From positions 2,431,001-2,495,000 of the forward strand of contig NZ_CP119676.1 of the NCBI RefSeq assembly GCF_029318635.1: DNA of 64,000 nt, written 5' to 3'. A model generated the notes under the pieces. The model was not told the origin of the DNA and did no database searches. It was given only the letters and a program-made list of their open reading frames with translations. The translations under genes were made by a program, and so were the position numbers. The DNA comes from Varunaivibrio sulfuroxidans. GTDB lineage: Bacteria; Pseudomonadota; Alphaproteobacteria; Rhodospirillales; Magnetovibrionaceae. Positions 21,277 to 33,817 of this stretch are shown one piece after another (within the stretch, counting starts at the first letter, position 1; the number at the start of each line of letters is the position of its first letter).

Positions 21277-23340
21277 TCAGCCGCTGCGAATCTGGCTTAG
21301 GAAGGTTTCGACCGCGGTTTTCAGCATTTGCGACTGGTGGGCGAGATCGCTGGCGCCCTCGTGGACCTGCGACGCCGTTTCCTCGGCCTCGCTCGCTGCA
21401 CTGCTGACGGACACGATATTCTCCGACAGGTCGCGGGTGCCGTTGGCGGCTTCTTCGACGTTGCGGGCGATTTCCTGGGTCGCCGCGCCCTGTTCTTCGA
21501 CTGCGGAAGCGATCGCCGAGGCGATTTCGCTGATGCCATCGATGGTTTCGGTGATGCCGCGGATCGCCGCCACCGAGTTTTTCGTCGCGGCTTGGATATC
21601 GCCGATTTGGGATGCGATATCCTCCGTCGCCTTGGCCGTCTGGTTGGCGAGGTTCTTGACTTCGGAGGCAACTACCGCGAATCCCTTGCCGGCTTCGCCC
21701 GCCCTAGCCGCCTCGATGGTGGCGTTGAGCGCGAGGAGGTTGGTTTGCTCGGCGATGTCGGTAATCAGGCTGACGACCTCGCCGATTTTGTTGGCCGATG
21801 TCGCTAGGCCTTGAACCATCTGGTTGGCGCGATGGGCTTCGGAGACGGCGTTGGAGGCAATTTCACTCGATTGGGCGACTTGACGGCTAATTTCGCTGAT
21901 CGAGCTGGTCAATTCCTCGGCGGCCGAGGCCACGGTCTGCACGTTGGCCGATGCTTCCTCGGCGGCGGCGGCCATCGAGGAGGATTGCATTTTCGTGCGA
22001 TCCGCCGTCGCAGTCATGGTTTGGGACGAGGTTTTCATTTGTCCCGATGATCGACTGACCGCTTCGACCACGCTGCCGACACTATTTTCGAAATCATCGG
22101 CCATGGCGTTCATCATCTCGTGTTTTTCTTTTTCGGCCTTGATTTCGGCTTCTTTCTTATCGCGCTCCATCTGCTTAACGCGCAGGGCGTTTTCCTTGAA
22201 GATGCTGACCGCCGACGCCATCTGGCCGATTTCGTCGTTTCGCCCTTGCGCCGGGATCGTGATCTCCAGTTGGCCTTCGGCCAATCCCATCATGGCGGAA
22301 GTCATCGACTTCAGCGGCGCGGTGAGCAGGCGTTTCAAAATAACGATCAAAAGGATGGCCATGACAATAAAGAAGGTCACCTTCAGGGCGATGATCCATA
22401 AATCGGCATCGTTCTGGGTTTGCGTCAGGCGCTCCTGGGTCTTGTCCATCTTCACCTCGAAAGCCTTCGATTGGGTTTCGACGGTGGTGCGTTCCCGGGT
22501 GCTGGTCTGTTGCAGCGCGGCGAGTTCTTTTTTGCGTTGCTCGGCCAATGACGAGAGATGCTTCTTGGCGTCGGCCTCAAGCTTGATCAGATCGGCGCGC
22601 GACACCCCCACTTCCAAAACGCCGCGTACTGGATTGGCGGCATTATGGCAGGACTGGCATTGCTCCTCGTTTTTCAAAACATAATAAGAGAACATGACGG
22701 GGGTTTCTTCCCCATCGACATTCTTGGCCGACCCGTCCAACGTGATGTCGTTGGACCCGCTTTTCACCGCCTTTTCCAAAGACTTCGCCCGCGCACCCTC
22801 GATCTTGGTGATGGTTTTTGAAGGGGTGCGTGGTTCGAACATGGTGCTGCCCAGCAGTTTGTTCACGGCGTCGATGGTTTTATTGTCGCTAAACGCGGCG
22901 ACGCCATCGGCGCGCCACAAATTGATGGTGACGATCGAGGGACTTTCGTGAAGGGTGTCGAGGATATCTTGGGCCGCCGGGGCGTCGCCGCGCATCATGG
23001 CGGCCTTAATTAGGGTCACCGCGTTGCTGGTGATGCCCTCACGCTTGCCGAGCAGGAATTTACTTTCGCCTTGATATTTGCCGGTCTCCTCGGCTTCGAT
23101 CAACTTGTGGGTCTTGGAGAGGTTATCTTCCTTGGCTGTTAGGGAGGTTTTTAGAAGTTTGAGAATTTGGCCGTCTTTGTCGCTAAGCGCCTTGCGTGTC
23201 GTGGCGACGACGGAATTCATTTCCTTGGAGACTTTGTGGGAAATGTATTTATTGACTGCAATGTCGGCCACCGAAGCGATACCGAGCAACAGGACGATCG
23301 CAAAAATAATTTTTGCGCTTAAGGAACCGAGATAACGCAT
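21277..23340 (-). CDS. Methyl-accepting chemotaxis protein with a periplasmic c-type heme motif
   Basis: The 687-residue chemoreceptor has a first membrane helix at residues 10-27, a periplasmic domain (28-313), a second helix at 314-336, a HAMP domain (337-390) and a cytoplasmic signalling domain. The hairpin tip is EQTNLLALNATIEAARAGE. The periplasmic part contains CQSCH (C228, C231, H232), the attachment site of a covalently bound heme c. It sits in a segment (EETPVMFSYYVLKNEEQCQSCH) like the heme-containing Tll0287-like/DUF3365 sensors. A redox, oxygen or NO stimulus is therefore likely; this is inference. A GAGGGG ribosome-binding site precedes the ATG. No CheR-binding pentapeptide is seen at the C-terminus. 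Confidence 0.92.
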   Translation of the reverse strand: MRYLGSLSAKIIFAIVLLLGIASVADIAVNKYISHKVSKEMNSVVATTRKALSDKDGQILKLLKTSLTAKEDNLSKTHKLIEAEETGKYQGESKFLLGKREGITSNAVTLIKAAMMRGDAPAAQDILDTLHESPSIVTINLWRADGVAAFSDNKTIDAVNKLLGSTMFEPRTPSKTITKIEGARAKSLEKAVKSGSNDITLDGSAKNVDGEETPVMFSYYVLKNEEQCQSCHNAANPVRGVLEVGVSRADLIKLEADAKKHLSSLAEQRKKELAALQQTSTRERTTVETQSKAFEVKMDKTQERLTQTQNDADLWIIALKVTFFIVMAILLIVILKRLLTAPLKSMTSAMMGLAEGQLEITIPAQGRNDEIGQMASAVSIFKENALRVKQMERDKKEAEIKAEKEKHEMMNAMADDFENSVGSVVEAVSRSSGQMKTSSQTMTATADRTKMQSSSMAAAAEEASANVQTVASAAEELTSSISEISRQVAQSSEIASNAVSEAHRANQMVQGLATSANKIGEVVSLITDIAEQTNLLALNATIEAARAGEAGKGFAVVASEVKNLANQTAKATEDIASQIGDIQAATKNSVAAIRGITETIDGISEIASAIASAVEEQGAATQEIARNVEEAANGTRDLSENIVSVSSAASEAEETASQVHEGASDLAHQSQMLKTAVETFLSQIRSG

Positions 23341-23375
23341 CGGCAGGACCCCTCATTAATCAATGGATTTTTGGG

Positions 23376-23405
23376 ATCATAGTCCCTAATTCGCAAAAAC
23401 GGCAA
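23376..23405 (-). promoter_or_regulatory. Promoter of the heme chemoreceptor gene
   Basis: On the minus strand TTGCCG (23405-23400) is followed after 18 bp by TATGAT (23381-23376), about 35 bp before the start codon. Confidence 0.55.
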
Positions 23406-23578
23406 GAAAGGGTTAATTTTTTATAAACAAACGTGTTTTGTAATTAAAAATTGACACTTTAAGGCGAGATGGAAAGCAAAAACGGACGGTCATGGGCGGA
23501 CGCGCGCGGACGGTTCCGGCAAGATAACGGCAGGCGGCGCGGGCATGGTCGAAAGGTGGACATTGTTGGGCGGGCGGA

Positions 23579-24610
23579 TCAATCCCCGGCGCTGCCGTCA
23601 CCGCGATAAGTGCCCCCGGCGACGGTGGTCAATGCCCGCTGAATGGCGACCGGAGATCCCATGATGTTAAGAAAGCTGTGGTCGCCCATCATCGACAAGT
23701 CGGGAAAATCTATGGCGATGCGAAAGCGCGCCGACAGGGCGTAGGCCTTTTTCTCCGACACTAAAATTTCATAAGGAAGGTGGGCGGTCGAGCGCAGGGG
23801 CTTAAAATCGATTTCCTTCATGATATAGTGATCGTCCTGCTGATCGCTATTGCCGCCATGGCCCTTCATGGCGACGCCGAAGACGGTTTCGTTTTTTCCG
23901 GGAATGTCGATGCGATAGACCTTGCTGACACCCGACAGATGCGCAGCGAGGTTTTTTTCGATTCGTGCCGTCATCTCGCCATAGCTGGCCGCGCCACCGA
24001 GGATGAGAGGGTCGTCGAAATAGGGCATCGTAAACATATAGTGGTAGTGGTTCAGGGCCTTCGCGCTGAGGCCGTCTTTGGGGCCAAATTCTTTTTGCGC
24101 CCCCAGGGCGTGGGCGAGGGCGTCGCCGGCGAAGGCTAGATCGGACTTCATCCGGTACGCCGCCGCCATGTATCTGGGGTTGGTGTAGGCGACCTGAACC
24201 TGTCCGCCAAGCGTGGTGATGGAGACGCGCTGCGCCGCCCCATAGCCGCCAAATTTCGACAGGCCCGCCGCCCGTTTTAAGGCCGTATTGGTGACGGCGA
24301 CGATCGTCGCGCCGGAATACGGGGTATAGGTGCCGACGATTTCGAAACCGGCGGCGCTTAACTTGGACGACACATCCTGGACAATTTGGTCGGGCTCGCC
24401 CGGTCCCTCGGAGGCGAGAACGAACGGTTTCATTTTTTCCGCCCCGGTATCCGCCTGTGTCAGAGCGGCGTTGAAAACCAGAGCGGCGCTGAAAAAGAGC
24501 AAGACGGCGACGTTAAGCCCACACATGGCGCGCCCGAAAGCCGCGCGGCGCGCGCGCCCACGGCAGGTGGCGCGGCGCGACGGATTGGGCGTCTGGTTGC
24601 GATGTGACAT
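23579..24610 (-). CDS. Exported protein of unknown function
   Basis: I do not recognise this 343-residue protein by name. It has an unusually long Arg-rich N-region (residues 1-28), a hydrophobic core (about 29-48) and then a soluble domain. That domain opens FVLASEGPGEPDQIVQDVSSKLSAAGFEIVG, which resembles the start of DUF302-like folds. Later features are GGYGAAQRVSIT, VQVAYTNPRYMAAAYRM and two His-rich patches (LNHYHYMF and GHGGNSDQQDDHYIMKE). The ATG at 24610 is supported by GGGGGA 9 bp upstream. Its promoter has a TATGAT -10 and a CsoR-type palindrome over the -35, so repression by a metal- or thiol-sensing CsoR-family regulator is plausible. Periplasmic location is inferred. Confidence 0.7.
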   Translation of the reverse strand: MSHRNQTPNPSRRATCRGRARRAAFGRAMCGLNVAVLLFFSAALVFNAALTQADTGAEKMKPFVLASEGPGEPDQIVQDVSSKLSAAGFEIVGTYTPYSGATIVAVTNTALKRAAGLSKFGGYGAAQRVSITTLGGQVQVAYTNPRYMAAAYRMKSDLAFAGDALAHALGAQKEFGPKDGLSAKALNHYHYMFTMPYFDDPLILGGAASYGEMTARIEKNLAAHLSGVSKVYRIDIPGKNETVFGVAMKGHGGNSDQQDDHYIMKEIDFKPLRSTAHLPYEILVSEKKAYALSARFRIAIDFPDLSMMGDHSFLNIMGSPVAIQRALTTVAGGTYRGDGSAGD

Positions 24611-24643
24611 ATCTGAATTCCCCCTCAGGATTCCCGGATTTTT

Positions 24644-24675
24644 CCAGGCTTCTCATTAACCAGGCTTTTCATTAT
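24644..24675. repeat. 16-bp tandem repeat in the leader of the exported-protein gene
   Basis: CCAGGCTTCTCATTAA (24644-24659) is followed by CCAGGCTTTTCATTAT (24660-24675), two copies with two differences, within the 5' untranslated region. Confidence 0.7.
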
Positions 24676-24710
24676 TGGTCGCGGCGCACGCCGCGATCCC
24701 CCCGCAGGGT

Positions 24711-24740
24711 ATCATACGGGACAGATACCCCTAAGGGGTA
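24711..24740 (-). promoter_or_regulatory. Promoter with CsoR-type palindromic operator
   Basis: On the minus strand a TATGAT -10 lies at 24716-24711. At the -35 position sits a perfect palindrome TACCCCT-A-AGGGGTA (24726-24740). TACCCC/GGGGTA palindromes are typical operators of the CsoR/RcnR/FrmR/CstR repressor family. Binding here would block RNA polymerase at the exported-protein gene. Confidence 0.55.
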
Positions 24741-24843
24741 GTACAATGCGCCCACACCCGCAATGGATGTGATTTTTTCACGCTCTTTTGTCTCGTGTTC
24801 GGGGTGTCTCGTATTCGGGGCCGGGATATGTCGCGGGGGGGCG

Positions 24844-25803
24844 TCAAACGTCGCGGGTCTCGCGCCGTTTGCGCGCCCGGGGATGGGCGGCGTGATAGAC
24901 GGTGCTGATCCGGGTGGCGTCAACACTAGTGTAGCGCTGGGTCGATGATAAGGACGCATGGCCGAGCAATTCCTGAATGGTGCGCAGATCGCCGCCGCCG
25001 GCAAGTAGGTGTGTGGCGAAGCTATGGCGTAGGGCATGCGGGGTGGCGCTATCGGCGAGACCTAAATAAGCGCGCAGTTCACGCATCCGCCGTTGCGCCA
25101 CCGCGGGGTTGAGCCGCTTGCCACGCACGCCGAGAAACAGGGGGCTTTGGTCGCTCGCATTATCCCCACGCCAGGGGCAGGCGGCGATGTAGGCGGCGAC
25201 GGCCGTCTCGACGGCGGGCAAAATGGGGACCAAACGGTCTTTGCCGCCTTTGCCGCGGATCATCATGCTGTCCCCGCGCGGCGCTTGGTCGCGGTTGAGC
25301 GCCAACGCCTCTCCCAAGCGCAGGCCACAGCCGTAAAGAAGAGTCAGCAGGGCGGTGTCGCGTTTGGCGACCCATGGAAGGTCGGCGAGATCGCCAACCG
25401 CGTCCAGCGATTCCAAGGCCTCGTCCTCGGACAGGGCCTTGGGAATCGATTTTGGGATCTTGGGGGTGCGTATGGTTTTCAGCGCGGCGTTGGCGCCGAG
25501 ACCGGTTTTTTCCAGATGGCGGAAAAAACCGCGCACCGTGGATAGCGCCCGCGCCGTCGAAGTGCGCGACAGGCCGCGCATCGCCCGCCCTGCGAGCCAA
25601 CTGCGAAAATCCGAACTCTTGAGCCGCGCCAAGTCTCCAACGCCGGGTTGATATCCTAGATGTTCGGTAAGAAACGTCAAAAATGCCGCGATATCGCGTT
25701 GGTAGGCATCCAGGGTGTGGGGCGACGCCCGTCTCTCGTCGGCGAGCCATCCTCGCCATCCGGCGATGGCTTGCACGAGAGCGGGTTCGGCGTTGTATAT
25801 CAT
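24844..25803 (-). CDS. xerC: Tyrosine recombinase XerC
   Basis: This 319-residue site-specific recombinase resolves chromosome dimers at dif together with XerD. The N-terminal SAM-like domain covers about residues 10-105. The catalytic set is complete: R162 (GCGLRLGE), the lysine in GKGGKDR, H256 and R259 (PHALRHSF), H282 (LLGHASL) and nucleophile Y291 (QRYTSVD). It is encoded 56 bp downstream of the DUF484 gene on the same strand, the usual arrangement of chromosomal xerC. No integrase context is present, so this is the housekeeping enzyme. Confidence 0.93.
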   Translation of the reverse strand: MIYNAEPALVQAIAGWRGWLADERRASPHTLDAYQRDIAAFLTFLTEHLGYQPGVGDLARLKSSDFRSWLAGRAMRGLSRTSTARALSTVRGFFRHLEKTGLGANAALKTIRTPKIPKSIPKALSEDEALESLDAVGDLADLPWVAKRDTALLTLLYGCGLRLGEALALNRDQAPRGDSMMIRGKGGKDRLVPILPAVETAVAAYIAACPWRGDNASDQSPLFLGVRGKRLNPAVAQRRMRELRAYLGLADSATPHALRHSFATHLLAGGGDLRTIQELLGHASLSSTQRYTSVDATRISTVYHAAHPRARKRRETRDV

Positions 25804-25859
25804 GATCTTACCCGTACCTTGTGATATCCCGCGGGGTTTATTAGGCTAAATCATCGCGC

Positions 25860-26603
25860 TCAGGCCGCCTGGCGGAGTATTTGTTCGCATTTACGTTCGA
25901 CGATACGCGCCAAAAAGCCCAGAAGTTCGGTGCCTTGACCGGGATAAAATGCGCCGACGCTACGTGAACCCAGGGCGAGTATGCCGGGCGGCGTGTGCGC
26001 GCCCGCATTGAGCCGCGCCACCCCCGCCGAGCGGACCAAGGTGGACGCCGGACCAAAGAGGGCGCCGTTGTCGCTGATGTCGCTGATCAAGCGGGCGCTT
26101 GTTCCCCCGCCCAAGGTTTCATCGCCATAACCAGCCCCGAAACGCCCAATTCCGGAAGTCAGAAAAAGTGGTGATAAGGGACGTTCGGCGTCGTTCGGAT
26201 GAAGCTCGAAGCCGATGGTCGCGGCATCGACGTTCAAGATGAGCGGCAGATCCTCGGCGATGGTGCGCGCCAATTGCTCCAGGTCGTCGGCGCCGAGCAG
26301 CGAGAGGGCGGCGGTATGCGTGCGCGCCTGGTGGGACATGTTGGTGCGGCTGGTTTCGATAACGTCTTGAGCGCACGAGGACAGATTTTCGATTTCCTCG
26401 CGCAGGCGCGACAACAGGACCTGCTGCATATCGACGACGCCCCCTCCGCCGTCGCCCCAGCGTGCTTTGATGTCGGCGCTGACCAAAAGTTCCGGATAGG
26501 CGGATAAAAAATGAGGATGTTTACGCAAGTAGGCGAGGACGTCGTCCTCGGTGATGGATTCGCCTCGATCCACGCCCGCCTGTCCTTCACGTTCACCGTT
26601 CAT
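25860..26603 (-). CDS. DUF484 family protein
   Basis: The ATG at 26603, preceded by GGAGGA, gives a 247-residue protein; the frame extends further upstream without support. It begins ITEDDVLAYLRKHPHFLSAYPELLV, the diagnostic DUF484 N-terminus. A coiled segment (LLSRLREEIENLSSCAQDVIETSR) and a GAF-like domain ending LGFLARIVERKCEQIL follow. DUF484 genes are regularly linked with xerC, as here. The biochemical role is not known. It is divergent from priA, with about 90 bp between the starts. Confidence 0.88.
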   Translation of the reverse strand: MNGEREGQAGVDRGESITEDDVLAYLRKHPHFLSAYPELLVSADIKARWGDGGGGVVDMQQVLLSRLREEIENLSSCAQDVIETSRTNMSHQARTHTAALSLLGADDLEQLARTIAEDLPLILNVDAATIGFELHPNDAERPLSPLFLTSGIGRFGAGYGDETLGGGTSARLISDISDNGALFGPASTLVRSAGVARLNAGAHTPPGILALGSRSVGAFYPGQGTELLGFLARIVERKCEQILRQAA

Positions 26604-26695
26604 AGTTCCTCCGTAGTGAAATAAAGCCCCAATTTGCCCCCGTCGCCTTGAAAGTCCTTTCACGACAATGGGCGGATGCGGGTAAAGTGTACGTC

Positions 26696-28936
26696 ATGAT
26701 GGATTCATCCGCCAGTTCGACGATACCCGCGCCACCGAAACCCGCGGGATCTTTTTGCGCCGGGGCGCGGGTGCGCGTCGTGCTCGCGCTGCCGGTCGGT
26801 GCGGGCTACGACTACCGGGTCGCCGCGGGGATGACGTTGTCCGTCGGCGATTTCGTCAAGGCGCCGTTTGGGAAACGCCGTCTCGTCGGGGTCGTCTGGG
26901 GGACGGCTACGGGGGACGTCGCCGAGGAAAAAGTGAAGGACGTCGCGGCCATCATGCCGACGCCGGCGATGCCCGGCGAACAGCGCCGGTTTCTCGAATG
27001 GGTCGCCGCCTACACGCTATCGCCCTTGGGCGCGGTGTTGAAAATGGCGCTCAGCGTCCCCGAGGCGCTGGAGCCGCCGAGGGAAAGCCTTGTTTATGTT
27101 CTTAACGCGCGAAGTCGTTGGCCGGAAGCGCCGCGCTTGAGCCCGGCGCGCCGGCGTATTATCGCTCTTTTAGACGATGCTCCGGCAATGCGCGCCGCCG
27201 ATATTTCCCACGAGGCCGGCTGCTCGGCGTCGGTGCTGCGCGGACTTGTTCAGGCGGGGATCGTGCGTGGATACGCCGCCCCCGTTCCCGAACGGACCTT
27301 CGCGGTTCCCGATCCGGATCGGCCCGCCCCGGCGCTGAACCCGGACCAGCGCCGGGGCGCCGATGTCCTGGCCGAGCGGACGGCGGCGGACGCGTTTTCG
27401 GTTGTGGTCGTGGATGGGGTTACCGGATCGGGGAAGACGGAAGTCTACTTCGAGGCGATCGCCGCCGCGCTGCGTCGGGGACGTCAGGTTCTGGTGCTGC
27501 TGCCCGAGATCGCTTTGGGCGCCCAATGGCTGAGGCGTTTCGAGGCGCGATTCGCCGCCGCGCCGGCGCAGTGGCATTCGGATCTGAGCGCCGCCCGGCG
27601 TCGGGAAACCTGGCGCGCCGTGGCCGATGGGCGGGCGCGGGTGGTGGTCGGCGCGCGTTCGGCGCTGTTCCTGCCGTTCTGCGATCTGGGGTTGATCGTT
27701 ATCGATGAAGAGCACGACAGCGCTTTCAAACAGGAAGAAGGGGTCATTTACCACGCCCGCGACATGGCCGTGGTGCGTGGACGGATCGGCGGCTTTCCCG
27801 TGATTCCGGTTTCGGCGACGCCATCGTTGGAAACGCTGGTCAATATAGAGTCCGGGCGCTACGAACAAATCGCGCTGCCGACGCGTCATGGCGACGCACT
27901 GCTGCCCGATGTCGGCCTGATCGACATGAGGAAAGAACGCCCCGGCGCTCAAAAATGGATATCTACCGAATTGCGCGAGGCCGTCGCGCGTACCTTGGCT
28001 GCGGGCGAGCAGGCTTTGTTGTTTTTGAACCGTCGGGGATATGCGCCGCTAACCCTGTGTCGAACATGTGGACACCGAATGCAGTGCCCGGGGTGTAGTG
28101 CGTGGCTGGTCGAACATCGCAGCCGTAAGCGCCTGTTGTGTCATCACTGCGGTTTTTCAATGGCGCGTCCCGTCCGGTGCCCGGCCTGTGACGATGAAGA
28201 CACCATGGTGGCCTGCGGGCCGGGGGTCGAACGTCTCGCCGAAGAAGCTCGCGAAATCTTTCCCGACGCGCGCATCGCCTTGGCCAGCAGCGATACCTTG
28301 ACCGGGCCCCAGGCCGCTTTCGATTTAGTGCGCCGCATTGAAGACCATGCGGTGGATATCGTCATCGGCACCCAGGTCGTCGCCAAGGGGTATCACTTTG
28401 CGTTGTTGACGCTGGTGGGGGTGATTGATGGGGATGTCGGGCTGATGGGCGGCGATTTGCGTGCCGGAGAAAGAACCTACCAGTTGCTCAGTCAGGTTTC
28501 CGGTCGCGCCGGACGGGCGGCGCGGGCGGGGCGGGTCTTGATGCAGACATACCTGCCCGATCATCCGGTCATGACGGCTTTGGTGAACGGTGACCGCGCG
28601 GCCTTCCTGTCCGCCGAGAAAGATGGCCGTAGGGCGACCCACATGCCGCCTTACGGGCGACTGGTGGCGCTGATCGTTTCGGGCCGCGACGCACGAACGG
28701 TGGACGCCATGGCTCAGCGCCTGGCGCGATCGGCGCCATCGAGCAAGACCATTCAGGTGCTTGGTCCGGCGCCCGCGCCGATGGCGTTTTTACGGGGGCG
28801 ACATCGCCGGCGTCTTTTGCTTAAGGCGCGCAAGGAGGTTCGCGTGCAGACGGTTGTCGCCGCCTGGTTGCGAAGCGCGCCCGCCATGGCGGGCGTGCGG
28901 GTGCAAATCGATGTCGATCCGATGAGCTTTTTTTAA
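26696..28936 (+). CDS. priA: Primosomal protein N' (replication-restart helicase PriA)
   Basis: The 746-residue SF2 helicase restarts stalled replication forks. It shows an N-terminal DNA-binding domain (VRVVLALPVGAGYDYRV), Walker A at [15 protein letters not shown], the DEEH box at LIVIDEEHDSAFKQ and a cysteine-rich zinc module. The module contains CRTCGHRMQCPGC and CHHCGFSMARPVRCPAC. The motifs GTQVVAKGYHF and QVSGRAGRAARAG follow. The ATG at 26696 (or the adjacent one at 26699) matches the conserved N-terminus. No Shine-Dalgarno is seen, but TAAAGT lies 7 bp upstream, so the mRNA may be nearly leaderless. Confidence 0.95.
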   Translation: MMDSSASSTIPAPPKPAGSFCAGARVRVVLALPVGAGYDYRVAAGMTLSVGDFVKAPFGKRRLVGVVWGTATGDVAEEKVKDVAAIMPTPAMPGEQRRFLEWVAAYTLSPLGAVLKMALSVPEALEPPRESLVYVLNARSRWPEAPRLSPARRRIIALLDDAPAMRAADISHEAGCSASVLRGLVQAGIVRGYAAPVPERTFAVPDPDRPAPALNPDQRRGADVLAERTAADAFSVVVVDGVTGSGKTEVYFEAIAAALRRGRQVLVLLPEIALGAQWLRRFEARFAAAPAQWHSDLSAARRRETWRAVADGRARVVVGARSALFLPFCDLGLIVIDEEHDSAFKQEEGVIYHARDMAVVRGRIGGFPVIPVSATPSLETLVNIESGRYEQIALPTRHGDALLPDVGLIDMRKERPGAQKWISTELREAVARTLAAGEQALLFLNRRGYAPLTLCRTCGHRMQCPGCSAWLVEHRSRKRLLCHHCGFSMARPVRCPACDDEDTMVACGPGVERLAEEAREIFPDARIALASSDTLTGPQAAFDLVRRIEDHAVDIVIGTQVVAKGYHFALLTLVGVIDGDVGLMGGDLRAGERTYQLLSQVSGRAGRAARAGRVLMQTYLPDHPVMTALVNGDRAAFLSAEKDGRRATHMPPYGRLVALIVSGRDARTVDAMAQRLARSAPSSKTIQVLGPAPAPMAFLRGRHRRRLLLKARKEVRVQTVVAAWLRSAPAMAGVRVQIDVDPMSFF

Positions 28937-29288
28937 GTCCGCCGACGTGGCGACACGCGTCTTTGGAGACTCAAAAGAACGGCATTCACCCATACGGTAT
29001 CTTTACCGTCGTCGCGTTTTGGCGGCGTTGACGTTGGATAAATTAAAAGAACGGCTTTTTATGGCAATTCCCTTATATGCGAACACACTATAACATATTG
29101 ATGTATTAATATTTATTAGCATTTTGCGTCTGCTCACGTGTCGGGTTGCCAGGGGGTGTCTTGTGTGCTAGATAATGCCCGCTTTCACGGCGGGGGAAAT
29201 AACCCGGCGTACACGGTATCGCGGGGGTGCGGGGGAAGTTCCCTGTTACGTTTTGCGAAGTCATTAATTAAGTCGGGGATCATCCCAG
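28937..29288 (+). other. Leader region of the atp operon
   Basis: The region is AT-rich in its middle and holds no gene that I can support. ACGGTA-TCTT-TACCGT (28994-29009) is a weak hairpin after priA. The promoter described separately lies near its end. Confidence 0.5.
29146..29174 (+). promoter_or_regulatory. Putative promoter of atpHAGDC
   Basis: TTGCCA (29146-29151) and TAGATA (29169-29174) are separated by 17 bp, about 115 bp before atpH. Confidence 0.55.
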
Positions 29289-29848
29289 GTGTCATCCGAA
29301 ACCACAGGCGCTACCGGTTTGGCGGCTCGATACGCGGCCGCTTTGTTCGATTTGGCGAAACAGGCCGAAAAGCTGGATGCCGTCGCGGACGATATGCGTT
29401 CGTTGTTGGCGATGATCGACGATAGCGCCGACCTGCGCCGACTGATTTCATCGCCGGTTATCGCTCGCGCCGATCAGCGTTCCGCGATCTCGGCGTTGCT
29501 CGAAAAGGCGGGGGCCGACGATTTGGTCCGCCGTTTCGTGATCATCGTTGTCGAAAATCGGCGTCTCGCCATTCTCGCCGCCGCGGCGCGCGCGTTTCTT
29601 TCCCAGTTGTCGGAAAGCCGCGGTGAGGTGCGTGCGCTCGTGACCTCCGCCAAGGAACTCAGCGATAAACAGCGCCAGGCGATCGCCGGCGCGTTGAAGA
29701 AAGTGACGGGGGCCGACGTCTCCGTTCAATCCCATGTGGATGGCGACCTGTTAGGCGGTTTGATCGTGAAGATCGGATCGCGTATGGTCGATACGTCCCT
29801 TCGTACCAAGTTGCAGCAAATGCGCCTCTCCATGAAAGGTGTGGGTTA

Positions 29849-29849
<1 letters not shown>
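29289..29849 (+). CDS. atpH: ATP synthase F1 subunit delta
   Basis: This 186-residue delta (OSCP) subunit connects the F1 head to the peripheral stalk. It starts with GTG at 29289. The N-terminal [13 protein letters not shown] and C-terminal [23 protein letters not shown] are the family signature. It opens the F1 operon atpHAGDC and its stop overlaps the atpA start by one base. F0 genes are absent from the window, as usual in alphaproteobacteria where they form a separate operon. Confidence 0.95.
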
Positions 29850-31381
<1,532 letters not shown>

Positions 31382-31433
31382 TCTTGCCGTCGAGCCTTGA
31401 ATTGAATAGAAACCAGCAGACGGGACAGGCCTG

Positions 31434-32327
31434 ATGCCGAGTTTGAAGGACCTCAAAGTCCGCATCAATAGCGTCAAATCGACGCGTAAGATCACGTCGG
31501 CCATGAAAATGGTCGCGGCGGCCAAGTTGCGCCGCGCCCAGGAAGCCGCCGAGGCCGCGCGCGCCTACTCCCTGCGCATGGATCGAATGCTGGGTTCCTT
31601 GGCGTCGTCGTTTAAGGGCGTCGATGGCGGCCCGGCATTGTTGTCGGGATCCGGGCGCGATCAGACCCACTTGATCGTGGTGTGCACATCCAACCGGGGC
31701 CTGTGCGGCGGGTTTAACGCCACCATCGTTCGCGATGCGCGGCGTATGATTGCAGAGCTCAAGGGGGCGGGGAAAGACGTCAAGCTGTTGTGTGTCGGAA
31801 CCAAGGGACGCGGCATGCTGAAACGGGACTTCGGCGACGATATTGTCGAAACCCTGGGCGAGATCGGCAAAAAAGGCGTGACTTATGAAGAAGCCGACTC
31901 CCTCGCCCAGAAGGTGACGGTCATGTTTGAAAATGGCGACTTCGATGTCTGTCACGTTGTTTTCAACCGGTTTCAATCGGCGATGACCCAGGTCGTCACC
32001 CGTCAGCAATTGATCCCTTTCATGCCGGGTGACGATGCCGCCGATGCGCACGCGAAAGACAACGGCCCCGTCGCAAGTTATTTATATGAACCCGACGAGA
32101 GCGAAATCCTGGACGCCCTCTTGCCGCGCAATCTCGCCGTACAGTTTTTTCAGGCTCTGCTTGAAAATTCAGCTTCCGAGCACGGCTCACGGATGACGGC
32201 GATGGACAGCGCGTCGCGTAACGCCAGCGATATGATCGATGGTCTGACGTTGACCTTCAACCGCACCCGTCAGGCCTATATCACCAAGGAACTGATCGAA
32301 ATCATCTCCGGCGCGGAAGCGCTGTGA
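31434..32327 (+). CDS. atpG: ATP synthase F1 subunit gamma
   Basis: The 297-residue rotor shaft of F1 has the long terminal coiled helices characteristic of gamma. The N-terminus is [33 protein letters not shown], and the C-terminus is [28 protein letters not shown] followed by [23 protein letters not shown]. The central fold contains [12 protein letters not shown]. It lies 52 bp after atpA and 39 bp before atpD. Confidence 0.97.
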   Translation: MPSLKDLKVRINSVKSTRKITSAMKMVAAAKLRRAQEAAEAARAYSLRMDRMLGSLASSFKGVDGGPALLSGSGRDQTHLIVVCTSNRGLCGGFNATIVRDARRMIAELKGAGKDVKLLCVGTKGRGMLKRDFGDDIVETLGEIGKKGVTYEEADSLAQKVTVMFENGDFDVCHVVFNRFQSAMTQVVTRQQLIPFMPGDDAADAHAKDNGPVASYLYEPDESEILDALLPRNLAVQFFQALLENSASEHGSRMTAMDSASRNASDMIDGLTLTFNRTRQAYITKELIEIISGAEAL

Positions 32328-33791
<1,464 letters not shown>

Positions 33792-33817
33792 TCGCCGGGC
33801 GGGTAGGAGCTATGTCA

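Noticed and set aside
24844-25803. Phage or integron integrase
   Set aside because: The tyrosine recombinase is next to DUF484 and priA with no att repeats or cassette genes, which is the housekeeping xerC setting.
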